Source: Lithodes maja (lineage: Eukaryota; Arthropoda; Malacostraca; Decapoda; Lithodidae). From it: 64,000 bases of DNA. The stretch covers positions 1 through 64,000 of the forward strand of contig JBAKBP010004438.1 of the NCBI GenBank assembly GCA_037953745.1, read 5' to 3'. Below, piece by piece: positions 1 through 10,207 of the stretch. A program made the position numbers and the translations under genes. Positions within the stretch are counted from its first letter, which is position 1. The number at the start of each line of letters is the position of its first letter. The notes below the pieces were generated by a model, which was not told the DNA's origin, did no database searches, and saw only the letters and a list, made by a program, of their open reading frames with translations.

Positions 1-1255
1 CAAGTGTTTGTAGGAAGTTATTCCAATTTAGTTTTTGTTGTTCTTGTATTTTGTTGTTAGTTTGGGTGTTGAGTGCTTGAATTTGTTGTGTGATGTCTTG
101 TGTGTGGGGTGCTGGGGAGTGTTTCAGTGTGTCGCGTTGTCTGATGAGGTTTTGAATTTCTGGTGTGAAGTTGGGGTTGTGTCTTTTTCTGTTACCTCTT
201 GGAATGTGTTTCTTGTCAGCGTTTTGGATAGTTTTATTGAGTATGTGTACAGCATTGTTGATGTTAGTGATGGGTGTACTGTTTAGAGTTGTGAAGTGTT
301 GTTCTGTCTCATTTGTAAATGCTTCCCAGTTAGCTCTTTTATAATTGGTGTATGTGTGTTTGTGGCTAGCTGGGGTGAGTCTGGTTTTGGTGGTGATAAT
401 GATCGGGAGGTGGTCAGAGCCTAAGGTTCTGACCACCCTCCAGGATGTTGTGGGGGCGAGTTCTGGGGAGCAAAAGGTGATGTCTGGAGATGATGGGTTA
501 TAGAGGGCTTGGTGAGGAATATGGGTATGTTGATGGATGTCGTTAAGGATGATGAGGTTATCTGTTTGGTTTTGTAGTACCAGCCCTCTGTCTGTGTCGG
601 GGTTGTCGACAAACCAGGCCGACGTCTTGGCGTTGAAGTCACCACCCAGGATGATGTGTGGGGTGTTTGTGATGTGTTGTAAGTGTGGTCTGTATATATT
701 TGGTACTGTAGGGGATGTTTGGGGAGGGATGTATGTGTTTATGATGGTTATGTTGGATTTGTTGCCAGTGCGTATTTTAATCGATTGTATTTCTGTTGTG
801 TTATCATTTGGGGGGAGGAGGGATTTGGTTTGTACACTGGTTACTATGTATGATATTTCATTGTGTACCAGGGTGATGAGTCCACCGCCCCCGCCGACAG
901 CCCGGTCTTGTCTGATGGTGGTGAAATTATGAAATGTGGGTGTTTTTTGTGATGTGCGTAGTTTTGTTTCTTGTAAGATGGCAATGTGTATGTTGTGTTG
1001 TTTGATGAAGTGTGAGAGTTCGTGTTTCTTTGTGTTAATGCCATCTATGTTCAATTGGAGAATGTTAATGTTATGTGCACGATGTATGTTGGGTGCTGCT
1101 GCACGAGGATGGGGTGGGGGTGAGGGAGGGGCTGGAGGTTGGGATGGGTGAGGTGGGGGTGGGGATTGGGGAGCAGGAGATGGGGGTTGGAATGGATTAG
1201 GATGGGGTGTGGTGTGTTGAGTTGAGGATGTGGATGGTATGGGAAGGTTAGCTTT
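1..1255 (-). CDS. LINE ORF2, endonuclease part (partial at left edge)
   Basis: One frame on the minus strand is open from a TAG at 1258-1256 to the window edge. It begins with a proline-rich stretch, then reads an exonuclease-endonuclease-phosphatase (EEP) fold of a non-LTR retrotransposon. Visible motifs in order are LQLNIDGINTKKHELSHF, LQETKL (about 960-977), GGDFNA (about 630-645, catalytic Asp/Asn region) and SDHLPI (about 403-415, catalytic His). These are the hallmark residues of the endonuclease that nicks target DNA for target-primed reverse transcription. A linker of the kind that precedes the reverse transcriptase follows, and the RT would lie to the left of the window. No ATG is evident at the right end, so the element may be 5'-truncated or the true start may be non-ATG. 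The clade (Jockey, CR1 or RTE-like) cannot be settled from the endonuclease alone. No frameshift is seen in 1.25 kb, so this copy is fairly young. Confidence 0.88.
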
Positions 1256-1702
1256 CTAAGTTAACTGGTTCAGTTGTGATGACGATTTCCGTGGAGATAA
1301 CTTTGTGGCAAAATCAGCCACTTTACACTACTTTTGACTACTTAACAATAACATACTGTACAGGCACACATGAACAAGCGACGCTCTCCTTCTTGTGGTC
1401 GGAGATGCGCGGCGTCGGTCCAGCCGGTTTTTGTTTACATGCGTCGGACGGACGCCTCGCACACTAAGCTTACAGGCTTTCAAGCTGCCGGAGCCTCAGC
1501 TCCCTTCCGGGTTCCGCGGGGTGTTTTTTATGGATGCCACAGAGGCTCAGAGCCCAACCGGGTCTGGAGGGTTAAGAACTATTATTATTATTATTATTAG
1601 GCAATTATTGACCTGTCAAGTGTACGCCCCTTTAGTAAAATTGGGAAGGATGTAGTTTCCGGGTGTACGGTTGTCATGTTGTACTTACTCTAGTTGTACT
1701 TA
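1256..1702. other. Non-coding stretch with short (ATT)n tract
   Basis: Short overlapping frames here have no recognisable domain. An ATT trinucleotide run at about 1577-1600 resembles the microsatellite tails that end LINE copies elsewhere in this window, so the stretch may be the 3' end of an unidentified plus-strand non-LTR copy. Nothing else is supported. Confidence 0.4.
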
Positions 1703-2504
1703 CTCTAGTTTAGGGATGTACCGATACCCAAATTTTGACCGATACCGATACCACAAAATTATACCGAAACCGATACCTGTGCACCAGGCTTTAAGGCTTA
1801 TAAGTAACAAAGAATGGACTGCACTACTAGGCTACACATTATGTACGGTACTTAACCCTTAAAGAGCAGCGCTCGACTTAAGTCGTGCACCAATTTGCAG
1901 CAAGTTAGGAGCATTATTAAGGCTTTTAAAGGGTTAAAATCGAGTGCAAATGGCCGGGAGCGCAGCAGGCCACACGTCCGACACCCAGGGCTTACCGCCA
2001 CCCACTGACTCACGCTCCCTCTGTTCTCGAGAGGACGGCAGTGTTACCATTAGTGAGCGTAGTGGGAAAAAATATGCCGCTATACGCTAAACTCCCATGT
2101 TGGTGGCACCACTGCATGAGAACCACGAGTGCTACGTAGCTTGTTCTGGTCTCATTTTGAAGCTTTTAGCGCCTAGTTTTTTGCTGAATACATTTCTTTT
2201 CATGCAGATACTTGATTGATCATTCAGGAGGCCTGAATATGCCCAAAATAGCCCAAAACACCCCACTAGACAAGGGTTAATGTAATTGTTATCAGATATG
2301 TACCAAGATTCCAACAAATATATATTTTTCATAATTATAAAACAACCAATCACTGCTGAACCAAGCAACCTTCACTCCTTCAGTGAGTGATATGTGACAT
2401 AGCAAATTACTTCTAGGTATCGGTAGTATCGGTAGAAAATCAGCCGATACCGATACTCTAAAAAAGGGCCGATACCGATACATCGGTACATCCCTACTCT
2501 AGTT
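1703..2504. mobile_element. hAT-superfamily MITE with 8-bp target duplication
   Basis: The element occupies 1711-2496 (786 bp). Its ends are inverted repeats starting TAGGGATGTACCGAT. It is flanked by a perfect 8-bp duplication CTCTAGTT (1703-1710 and 2497-2504). Both subterminal zones carry many CCGATACC-type motifs in inverted orientation, as expected of transposase-binding arrays. The interior has no transposase frame, so it is non-autonomous. The 8-bp duplication with a TAGGG-like tip is characteristic of hAT elements. Confidence 0.9.
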
Positions 2505-2689
2505 GTATTGCGGGAGTGAGCATGCTCGTTATTTCCCGCCTCCTATATGTGTAGGTGTTATATGTATCGTTGGAATGGCTGTGGATGTGTGTGTAGTCTG
2601 TATTTTTAGCCAATTGGCGACATCGGAAACGAAGGCTTAGGGTGGATCTGTATGGTACCATTCTCACTATAGACGGTACCGTCTCGCCC

Positions 2690-2932
2690 GAAGGCTTAGG
2701 TAGCCATCAGCTTAGGTGAACCATATGATACCCATCTCGCCTTGTACCATTTTTGCCAACCCCAGATGGGACGTCACAACGTCGTCCACTTATTCCAGGT
2801 ACCTATTTACAGCTAGGTGAACTGAGGCTAACACATGAAAGGAGACAAGCCCAATTTGTCTCCGCCCGGCCGGGGATTGAACCCCCGGCCCCTCGTGTGT
2901 GAGACGAGAGCTCTACCACTAGGCTACGGGCT
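2690..2932 (-). mobile_element. tRNA-derived SINE (tRNA-Val-like head), copy 1
   Basis: Read on the minus strand from 2932, the sequence starts with a tRNA-like head: an A box around TAGCCTAGTGGTAGAGC, an anticodon-arm equivalent with a CTCGT/ACGAG stem and CAC in the loop, and a B box around GGGTTCAATCC. The CAC triplet points to a tRNA-Val ancestor. The head is followed by a unique body ending near CCTAAGCC. A second copy lies in the opposite orientation at 16557-16798 and shares the body, which confirms a dispersed SINE family rather than a tRNA gene. Confidence 0.85.
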
Positions 2933-3010
2933 GTGCGCTCGCACTTACATTCCCGTCTATTTCGACGCTATATTTTCTGCTATTTGCCCCCTGTCATTAC
3001 TGCATGAATA

Positions 3011-3330
3011 CTAGGTTAGGTTAGGTTAGGTTGTTTGGTTAGGCTAATGTATTTTTGGTAAAAATTGAAGACAACCCGGACAGGTGGGATCTCATTTCTA
3101 ATGGTAGTTTTGGGTTCCTATCATGTTATGCTTCATTGCTATATAGGCTAGCCTACTTTTTATCCACCGGAATTATTTTTTTCTTGGCTTTAGGCTAGGC
3201 CTATTTTTTTTTTTTTTAGCATTAGCCTAACCTAACCAAAAAACCTAACCTAACCTAATAGCCCCCAAATACATTTAGGTTAGGTTAGGTTAGGTTTTTT
3301 GGTTAGGTTAATGCTAAAAATGATAAATCT
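3011..3330. repeat. TTAGG-rich interstitial repeats with a foldback
   Basis: Short arrays of TTAGG occur at 3011-3050 and on both arms of a foldback at about 3217-3319. The arms carry AGCATTAGCCTAACCTAACC and its near-complement around a short spacer. The flanking 3060-3350 sequence recurs inverted at 13808-14020, where the foldback is replaced by about ten bases. TTAGG is the arthropod telomere unit, but these arrays are short and internal. Confidence 0.7.
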
Positions 3331-3480
3331 ACAGTTATACTACCCCTATTTTGTCGCTATTCTGTTGGTACTAATGGGTTAATATTATTAGTAGTAGACT
3401 TAGTATGGTTTGATGATGCGCGGAAATGTATATTTGACTTGAAATAGCTACATTGAAGTATTACAAACCTTCGCGAACCC

Positions 3481-3487
3481 ATAAACA

Positions 3488-3518
<31 letters not shown>

Positions 3519-5323
3519 ACCCATAATACTTTGGGGGGGTACTAACAGTGGAGTCGGAGGATGCAGTGCCTACTATTCCCATCAAACAGGCACCGGCACT
3601 AGAACTAATAGAGTTTTCCCATGCTAGAATAAGAAGGGCTATATAAAAAATGAACAGAAGTAAGTCACCGGGACCGGATGGGATACACCCAAGAATCATA
3701 AAGGAAGGAGGGGAGATGTTAGTAGAGCCATTGAAAATGTTATTTGAGGTATCGTTTAATACAGGACAAATCCCGATGGACTGGAGAGAGGCGAACATAA
3801 CAGCTATATTTAAGAAGGGAAAGAGAAATGACCCAGGGAATTATAGACCAGTCAGTTTGACAAGTGTTGTGTGTAAACTAATGGAAACGGTAATTAGAGA
3901 AGGAATAATGGATCATATGAAGTCAAACCAACTTTTCAGTGGGAGACAGTTCGGATTCTTGCCGGGGAGGTCGACGGTACTACAGCTAATTAAGGTGGTA
4001 GATGATTGGATGCAAATTCTAGAAGATGGTGATGTAATAGACGTGGTATATTGCGATTTTATGAAGGCCTTCGATAAGGTCCCACATAAAAGGTTAATAG
4101 AGAAAGTTAGAAGCTATAATATAGGGGAGAAATGTGTGAAATGGATAGAAGCCTTCCTGAAAGATCGGAGACAGAGGGTACTGGTGAATGGAATAGGCTC
4201 GGGGTGGAGGGAAATTACAAGTGGGGTACCTCAGGGATCTGTGTTGGGACCACTGCTGTTCGTTATATTTATCAATGACTTACCTGAAGTTATAACTAAT
4301 GGAAGTGAGGTATACCTGTATGCGGATGACACTAAGCTGTATAGAAGAGTGAGGAGTAAGGAAGATATGAGTTTGCTTCAAGGAGATGTGGAGGGCATGA
4401 AGGGATGGTCTGAGCATTGGTTAATGCCTTTTCATCCAAAAAAATGAAAGTACATGCGGATTGGGACCAGCAAGATAGACAAGGTAGGATACAGTATGTA
4501 TGAAGCGATGGAGGAAGTGAATGCAGAAAAGGATATAGGAGTAGTGATAGACAATAAGTTAAATTTCTCAGAACATTTAGAGGAAAAGATAAACAAAGCC
4601 AATAGAATTGTAGGGCTGATAAGGAGGACATTTGTGTCACTTGACGAAGAAATCTTCAGGAATCTCTATACAGCGCTGGTTAGGCCCCACCTGGAATATG
4701 CGAACCAGGTGTGGGCTCCATATATGGTAAAGGATATAGAAGCAGTGGAGAAAGTGCAGAGGAGAGCTAGCAAGCTGGTACCAACGTTGAAGAACGCTGG
4801 CTATGAGCAGAGGTTGAGGACACTGGGGCTTCCGACACTGGCATATAGGAGAAAGAGAGGGGATATGATAGAGACTTTTAAGATAGTGTCAGGAAAGTAC
4901 GATGAGGATGTGTGTGAAGGTATCTTCTTGATGCGGGAGGGAACAAGAACGAGAGGACACTCTAAGAAAATTTACAAAGAAAGAAATAGGCTTGAGAAGG
5001 CAAAGAACTCATTTTGTGATAGAGTGGTAAATGAGTGGAACGCACTGCCCCAGTATGTAGTCGATTCCGAATCAATAAGGGAGTTTGAAAGTAATCTTGA
5101 TAAAGTATGGGGAAGACAAGATTTGAAGTTTGATTATAAAACAAAAATACAGAATAGTAAAAATGTTGCGTCTGCTACCGCCGCCGCCAACACCGTGAAC
5201 GACCGCAGCAGTGCAAGTACTGGTACTGAGCTGGATACACAGGCATAGTTTGCCCTTTTCCAGAGGATCTACTGTAAGAAACTGTAAGAATAAACAGGGA
5301 ACGTGAGCTGGGTTTAGACCGTC
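3481..5323 (+). mobile_element. 5'-truncated LINE with 34-bp target duplication
   Basis: A 34-bp direct repeat lies at 3481-3514 and 5290-5323, beginning ATAAACAGGG and ending TTTAGACCGTC. It brackets a non-LTR fragment whose 3' end is a short tandem tail (CTGTAAGAA twice, just before 5290). A long target duplication with a short repeated tail is typical of target-primed reverse transcription. The 5' end is truncated within the region before the reverse transcriptase. A stretch reading TCGCGAACCCATAA occurs on both sides of the left duplication, so the 5' junction contains a copy of flanking DNA. Confidence 0.88.
3533..5248 (+). pseudogene. LINE reverse transcriptase, broken
   Basis: The conceptual product has the reverse transcriptase blocks of Jockey/CR1-like non-LTR elements. 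These are SPGPDGIHPRI, NYRPVSLTSVVCKL, CDFMKAFDKVPHKRL (first catalytic Asp), GVPQGSVLGPLLF and YLYADDTKLY (catalytic YADD, about 4318-4347). A thumb and C-terminal region ends in LEYANQVWAPY and FCDRVVNEWNALP. Two lesions are visible: a TAA at about 3643-3645 just upstream of the first long frame (3650-4447), and a frameshift at an A-run near 4440 that separates HPKK from the second frame (4454-5248). The N-terminal endonuclease is missing because the copy is 5'-truncated. It cannot encode an active polymerase as it stands. Confidence 0.9.
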
Positions 5324-5498
5324 AGCGAGACAGGTTAATTAGTTTTCGGTTAGGTTAGGTTATGTTAGGTTAGGTTGGGCTAATATTAAAAATACTAAAA
5401 TGCGACGGTCCTCGGTATTAACCCTCCAGCCCCGGGGGCTATAGCTTATGACTGTACTCCTGTACCGGGGGTTTTGAGGATTTTTTACCTATGTTAAC

Positions 5499-5992
5499 TA
5501 CAGTCGACCCTCGCAAATTCGGACTAAAAGAGACTGGGCCTTGTCCGAATTCAGGAAAAGTCCGGATTCAGAAAATAGTGTACCTGGGTATTTTTGGGCA
5601 TAGAACGCCAGTAAAATCCAGTCTCATCGGCGTTATATACTTGAGAGAGGGTTAGGTTCTCTTCCTCCACAAACATTCACGCCACTAGACCTCTCCTGAA
5701 GAAACCACTTCAGTACAGCTGCATCTAGCTGGGAATGATCAGCTGTGGTCATATTTTTCCTTGGTCTTGCTTTGCCAGTTTTAGATTTATTGCCTTCGAC
5801 ACAAAATTTAGCAGCATAGTTCTTTAACTTGTCCTTGGTCTTACGTATATCGGAGACGTATATTTGACCTACCGGACAAAATTTTAAGTATTCGGACAAG
5901 TATGCGTTACGGTACGCACTACCGGACGATCGGACCGGACTCCGGATTGTGTCCGGATTGTTGAAAGTCCGGATTTGCGAGGGTCGACTGTA
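5499..5992. mobile_element. Tigger/pogo-type MITE with TA duplication
   Basis: The element spans 5501-5990 (490 bp). It has inverted termini starting CAGTCGACCCTCGCAAAT and is flanked by TA on both sides, the target of pogo/Tc1-mariner transposons. It retains a fragment of its parent transposase on the minus strand. It lies inside the proposed piggyBac A, so it is younger than that element. Confidence 0.9.
5633..5899 (-). pseudogene. Tigger/pogo transposase N-terminal DNA-binding fragment
   Basis: The 88-residue frame carries the end of a pogo-type helix-turn-helix (VSDIRKTKDKLKNYAAKF) followed by the start of a CENP-B-type helix-turn-helix (QLDAAVLKWFLQERSSGV). Full Tigger transposases run to roughly 500 residues with a DDE domain downstream, and none of that is present. 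This is a remnant that shows the parentage of the MITE and is not a working gene. Confidence 0.8.
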
Positions 5993-6331
5993 CTCTGTAA
6001 ATGAATGAATATTGCATGTAATGTTGTGAATAAAAAAAAATAATGTTCCACAAACCTTCCTCTGTCGAATGGCGTTTAGTAGAGGTCTCTAGCCCCTCTG
6101 GTTGCATAATGGTGAGCGCGGGAAGACGAGTGCTTTTTTATGCGGGAATTTCCTCACGCGTCCGAAAGCGTCGGCCCGCCCTGGCTACGACGCACCTAGC
6201 CGCTCGCCGCGCCAAAGTATTTATCTCCCTTAGACGATTTTAGTGTTTGATATTGAGAATGTGATGTTTATTTGATATTTTCTAGTTATTTTGAGGCCAA
6301 TTATATAAAATATGTTTATTAGGGTATCAAT

Positions 6332-6834
6332 TTCACTGATATTGGTAATTTTCACTCGATACCGTACATTTTATTAGTAATTGAGGTAGGTTATTGTTGT
6401 ATTAGGCACTGATTATTCGTTATCACAGGTGTTTATTATACTTTGGCCATCAAATCTTAGGTCTTGTGTCACTTTCACTTTGACAAATATGCTTTAGAGA
6501 GTGTCACTGTCACTGATAATGCTCATTTTCACTCAATACCGTACATTTTATTAGTAATTGAGGTAGGTTATTGTTGTATTAGGCACTGATTATTCGTTAT
6601 CACAGGTGTTTATTATACTTTGGCCATCAAATCTTAGGTCTTGTGTCACTTTCACTTTGACAAATATGCTTTAGAGAGTGTCACTGTCACTGATAATGCT
6701 CATTTTCACTCGATACCGTACATTTTATTAGTAATTGAGGTAGGTTATTGTTGTATTAGGCACTGATTATTCATTATCACAGGTGTTTATTATACTTTGG
6801 CCATCAAATCTTAGGTCTTGTGTCACTTTCACTT
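6332..6834. repeat. 177-bp tandem repeat, about 2.8 copies
   Basis: The motif ACCGTACATTTTATTAG recurs at 6361, 6538 and 6715, an exact 177-bp period. Units are nearly identical and end near TCACTTTCACTT. The array lies beyond the transposase stop codon inside the proposed piggyBac A. Confidence 0.93.
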
Positions 6835-7103
6835 AGTTATATGATTTGTAAACGTTTTATATACAATTTATTGTGTCTTTTTTCACTGATTTATATATTT
6901 CTATAGGTTCTAATCATATGAATGTCACTTGGTATATACATATGTGTCACTTTCACATATTATTATGGTGGAATTGTATTTGTATCAATTTTCTCATAAT
7001 ACTTGACTTTTTTATTATAATACATTGGTTTTCTTCCACTTTTTGCCTATATATAATTATAGTGTACATATTGTCATTTTATTTGGCAATTTCAGTATGA
7101 TTA

Positions 7104-10010
7104 TTAGAACTCCTGCTTGGTGTGGTAAGCAGCGAAGCACCCTACAGCACAGAGTGCCACCTTGCACTCCACACACTCCGTGGTTGACTTTTTACCTGGG
7201 TGCGGCCTCACCCTGCTGTGGTAGCAGACATGGCACCGCTTCTGATTTGTTCTTCCTGCTGCATTCTGAGGAAAGAAACCAAGCTGGTGCCTAAGCAGGT
7301 ATGGAGCAGACTGCAAGCGGTCGATAACGGCGGGCCCAGGATGTGCCACTGCCCTCTGTGGCGTAGCATACTTCTCCAGGAGCCCCGTCAACACCTGCTT
7401 TTGGAACCTCCGCAGGCTATTGAACTTCAGGGGTGGGTTCTCATTCCGAAGCCTGTATATATTATAGGCATTCAGAATTGACATGTCCACCATATGCAGA
7501 AAGAACTTTTTGTACCATCTGCACGAGGTACGCAGGCAGTCAATGAAGCCTATCTGCATGTCGGACTTGTCCACCAGCCTCATGTTGACATTGTAGTCCA
7601 GGACAGTATCGGGCTTGGTCACCCTGGCCTGGGTGCGGCGATCCACCTTGCCAGTCTCCACCATTTCCCCCTTGTGGATGGTGGTCAGGAGGTTGACCTT
7701 CCGCTGGTCGTGCCAGTGGATAGCCAGAATGGGCCCCGACTTCTTCCTGAAGACATCACCTTTTTTGGTCTTTGCAGGGAAAGTTGGCATGCCCTTCCTT
7801 TTCCCTCGTACTGTGCCTACAGTCCCTGTCTTGCGCTCATGCAGGTACTGTGAGAGAGTGGGGGACGTGTAATAGTTGTCCGTGTAGAGGACGTGATTCT
7901 TATGGAAGTAGCGGTCCATCATGGCTTGCACCACTGCTCCGCCAAATCCAATGAGGGGGTCCACAAGCACGTCCCCTTCCTTCCCGCTGTACACCAGGAA
8001 GTCCAGGACATAGCCAGTTGTGCAGTCGCACAGCACAAAGAATTTTATGCCAAAGCGATGTCTTTTGGAGGGGATGTACTGCCGGAAGCTGAGTTTTCCC
8101 CGGAACAGCACAAGAGACTCGTCAATGACGACCTTGCGGAAGGGCTTGAAGTAGGAGGTGAAGCGGTCTCGCATCATCTCATACAACGTCCTAATCTTCC
8201 ACAGCTTGTCTGGGCGGTGGACGTCGGTGTTGGTGACAAGATGGAGCGCTGCGAGGATATCAAGGTACCGGTCGCGAGCCATATATTTCCCGAAGGCAGG
8301 GGTTGAAATCAGATCATTGGTGATCCAATAGTCAGGCAACCTATGCTTCCTGACATGAGGCATTAGCATGGTGAGTGCCAGGAACACCATGAATTCTTGA
8401 GGAGTCACTGGGGTCCACTTCCTCATATGGCCCTTGGTCACCTTGCCCAAAAAGTGTACCTGGAATTGGTGCTGCTTGTTTGTCTCTTTGACAACATAGC
8501 CTACCACCTCCTCATCAAAGAATGCCTCAAATAGTTTGTGTGGTGGAGCATTGGGGCCTGCAGGAAAATTGGGGGTAATGCCTGAACCCTCCAGTGCCTC
8601 ATCAAAAGCTGGCACATCAGGGTTGTATCCATCCCCATCAACTACGTCTTGCCACTGAAAAACGTAGAATGGGTCTTGTCTACGCTGACGAGGAGCTCCA
8701 ACTGGTAGCCCAGTACGCCCACGGCCAACTCGGGAGGCGCGCGCCCTAGGGCGGCGGCGAGGGCGTCGGTCAGGGCGGCGGCCAGGGCGGCGGGCAGAAA
8801 GACGGGCAGCACGAAGCCGGGCCAAGCGGGTGGGTCGAGGGTCGTCGATGTCCATATAGTCATCGTCATCGTCAGAGTGGTCATCTTGCCCTGACGGTGG
8901 ACCTATGTAATCATGGCCAGAGTCTTCAGAGCGGTGCCCTTCATCATCAGTGGCCCCCACATAATCTGGCGGGGAACCAGTGATGCGTGGGCGGCGTGCG
9001 GGTGGGCGAGGTGGGGAAGGAGTGACAGGTGAGGCTGTGTCCTCCAGAGGTCCCGGGCTCCTTGGCCTGCGACGAGTCACAGAAAGCAATGATTCAGTTT
9101 CACTAGGCCCAGGTATTGGTGATGCGACCTCAAATACTTCTGCAGGAAGACATGTTGAAGGCGGGAGAGGTGGGGAGGACCGTGGGGAAAGTTGCGGGGA
9201 CGTATGGCTGGGGCCGGCAGGGGTGGACGCCGCCGCGGGAGCCTCAAACAAAACTCTCTTACTTTTCTTCATTGTCTTAGTATATTTTCTACCTTTCCCC
9301 TTTTCGGCAGCAGTATGTCTCCTGTCGGGGGACCTAGGAGGCAAATAGGCCGAAAGTGGGGGGTCCTCAACCCTTGGCAATGGTGGGGGTGGTGGGGAAG
9401 AATGCGGGGCATCCGGGTCATCTTGGGTGGCGTGGGTAGATAAGGGAGACAATGGCGGTCGAGAAGGGTCACCACGCTGACCCTCACTCACAGCCTCATC
9501 CTCACCAACTATTTTAGCTTGTTCCCTAGCTGCCGCGGCCGCCTTTTCAAGTATTTTTAACTTGTAGAAATGGAGCTTGAAAGGCGATTTACCTGGGGAA
9601 GGGCTTGGAGTCGTGTCACTTATGCGAAATTTTGTTTGTGACCTTGAACTCTCCCACTCACTCACTCTCGCAAGTTCACTTTCTTTAGGTAAACCAGCTT
9701 CCTCAACAACTGGTACATCACCTTCATCACTCTCATCACTCTCAAATTCTTTCGCAAATCCCAGGAATTGTTCTTTATCACTCTCATGGCCATAATCACT
9801 CGACTTATAATTACTCGAGTGGTCACTCACTTCTTCATCAATCTTATGCTTGGCATCAGCTTTCTCATAAAGTCTCAAAGTCGTCTCAATACCTCCGGGA
9901 GATAACACATTTAGGCGATGGCGTCGGGGTAAGGCACGACGCACTATCAAGGGCGTCGTAGGAAGCACGATGTCGGACACGGCGGAATCACTATTTGGTG
10001 TACTGTCCAT
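7104..10010 (-). CDS. piggyBac transposase, element A (968 aa)
   Basis: The frame is a complete piggyBac-type transposase (DDE_Tnp_1_7 family), the enzyme that cuts an element out and inserts it at TTAA. About 480 N-terminal residues are low-complexity and probably disordered: acidic and serine patches, proline-rich segments and an arginine-rich patch near residue 430 that may bind DNA or act as a nuclear signal. The catalytic domain follows, with the three aspartates at about D630 (VIDESLVLFRGK), D711 (LYTDNYYTSP) and D814 (MRLVDKSD). The C-terminus is a cysteine-rich domain (CHVC ... CVECKVALC), the zinc-binding end-recognition domain of this family. The start used is the first ATG of a frame with no internal stop. 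The long N-terminal extension is unusual compared with the 594-aa moth enzyme. No frameshift or catalytic loss is visible, so activity is possible. Domestication is not indicated, because TTAA and end-like sequences flank it. Confidence 0.93.
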   Translation of the reverse strand: MDSTPNSDSAVSDIVLPTTPLIVRRALPRRHRLNVLSPGGIETTLRLYEKADAKHKIDEEVSDHSSNYKSSDYGHESDKEQFLGFAKEFESDESDEGDVPVVEEAGLPKESELARVSEWESSRSQTKFRISDTTPSPSPGKSPFKLHFYKLKILEKAAAAAREQAKIVGEDEAVSEGQRGDPSRPPLSPLSTHATQDDPDAPHSSPPPPPLPRVEDPPLSAYLPPRSPDRRHTAAEKGKGRKYTKTMKKSKRVLFEAPAAASTPAGPSHTSPQLSPRSSPPLPPSTCLPAEVFEVASPIPGPSETESLLSVTRRRPRSPGPLEDTASPVTPSPPRPPARRPRITGSPPDYVGATDDEGHRSEDSGHDYIGPPSGQDDHSDDDDDYMDIDDPRPTRLARLRAARLSARRPGRRPDRRPRRRPRARASRVGRGRTGLPVGAPRQRRQDPFYVFQWQDVVDGDGYNPDVPAFDEALEGSGITPNFPAGPNAPPHKLFEAFFDEEVVGYVVKETNKQHQFQVHFLGKVTKGHMRKWTPVTPQEFMVFLALTMLMPHVRKHRLPDYWITNDLISTPAFGKYMARDRYLDILAALHLVTNTDVHRPDKLWKIRTLYEMMRDRFTSYFKPFRKVVIDESLVLFRGKLSFRQYIPSKRHRFGIKFFVLCDCTTGYVLDFLVYSGKEGDVLVDPLIGFGGAVVQAMMDRYFHKNHVLYTDNYYTSPTLSQYLHERKTGTVGTVRGKRKGMPTFPAKTKKGDVFRKKSGPILAIHWHDQRKVNLLTTIHKGEMVETGKVDRRTQARVTKPDTVLDYNVNMRLVDKSDMQIGFIDCLRTSCRWYKKFFLHMVDMSILNAYNIYRLRNENPPLKFNSLRRFQKQVLTGLLEKYATPQRAVAHPGPAVIDRLQSAPYLLRHQLGFFPQNAAGRTNQKRCHVCYHSRVRPHPGKKSTTECVECKVALCAVGCFAAYHTKQEF

Positions 10011-10127
10011 GATGGCGTCGGGGTAGATACTGTTGTTGTGGCGTCGTTGACGCCGGGTGGCGCCACCTACCGCCCAATCATCACAAAATGTGCGCGCGGC
10101 TTTCGAAAATCAAGCACGAAAGCAAGG

Positions 10128-10197
10128 GGCGTACATGAGGCCATCCGGGTTGCGCGGGCCGAGTATGTTATGGGCGTATATGAGGTCATCCGGGTTG
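10128..10197. repeat. Subterminal 25-bp direct repeat of piggyBac A
   Basis: Two near-identical copies (10128-10152 and 10173-10197) share a GGCGTA start and a CATCCGGGTTG end, immediately inside the right TTAA end. Internal repeats at an end are typical transposase-binding sites in piggyBac-type elements. Confidence 0.7.
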
Positions 10198-10207
10198 GAG
10201 GGGTTAA

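Larger units (their letters stand above)
5418..10207 (-). mobile_element. piggyBac element A
   Basis: A TTAA at 5418-5421 and one at 10204-10207 bracket a 4.78-kb segment containing a complete piggyBac transposase frame. The ends resemble each other: CCCTCCAGCCCCGG at left, and CCCCTCCAACCCGG read inward from the right. The right subterminal zone holds a 25-bp direct repeat (10128-10152 and 10173-10197). The left part has received a Tigger MITE (5499-5992) and holds a 177-bp tandem array. The ends are my inference from TTAA plus imperfect similarity; the transposase identity is secure. Confidence 0.6.

Noticed and set aside
2860..2935. A functional tRNA-Val gene.
   Set aside because: Acceptor stem is not closed properly and a SINE body follows; a second copy shares that body.
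3011..3310. TTAGG runs as evidence of a chromosome end.
   Set aside because: Only a few units each, in both orientations and embedded in other repeats; interstitial.
7104..10010. A domesticated piggyBac-derived host gene.
   Set aside because: All three catalytic aspartates, TTAA sites and end-like sequences are present, so a transposon copy is the simpler view.
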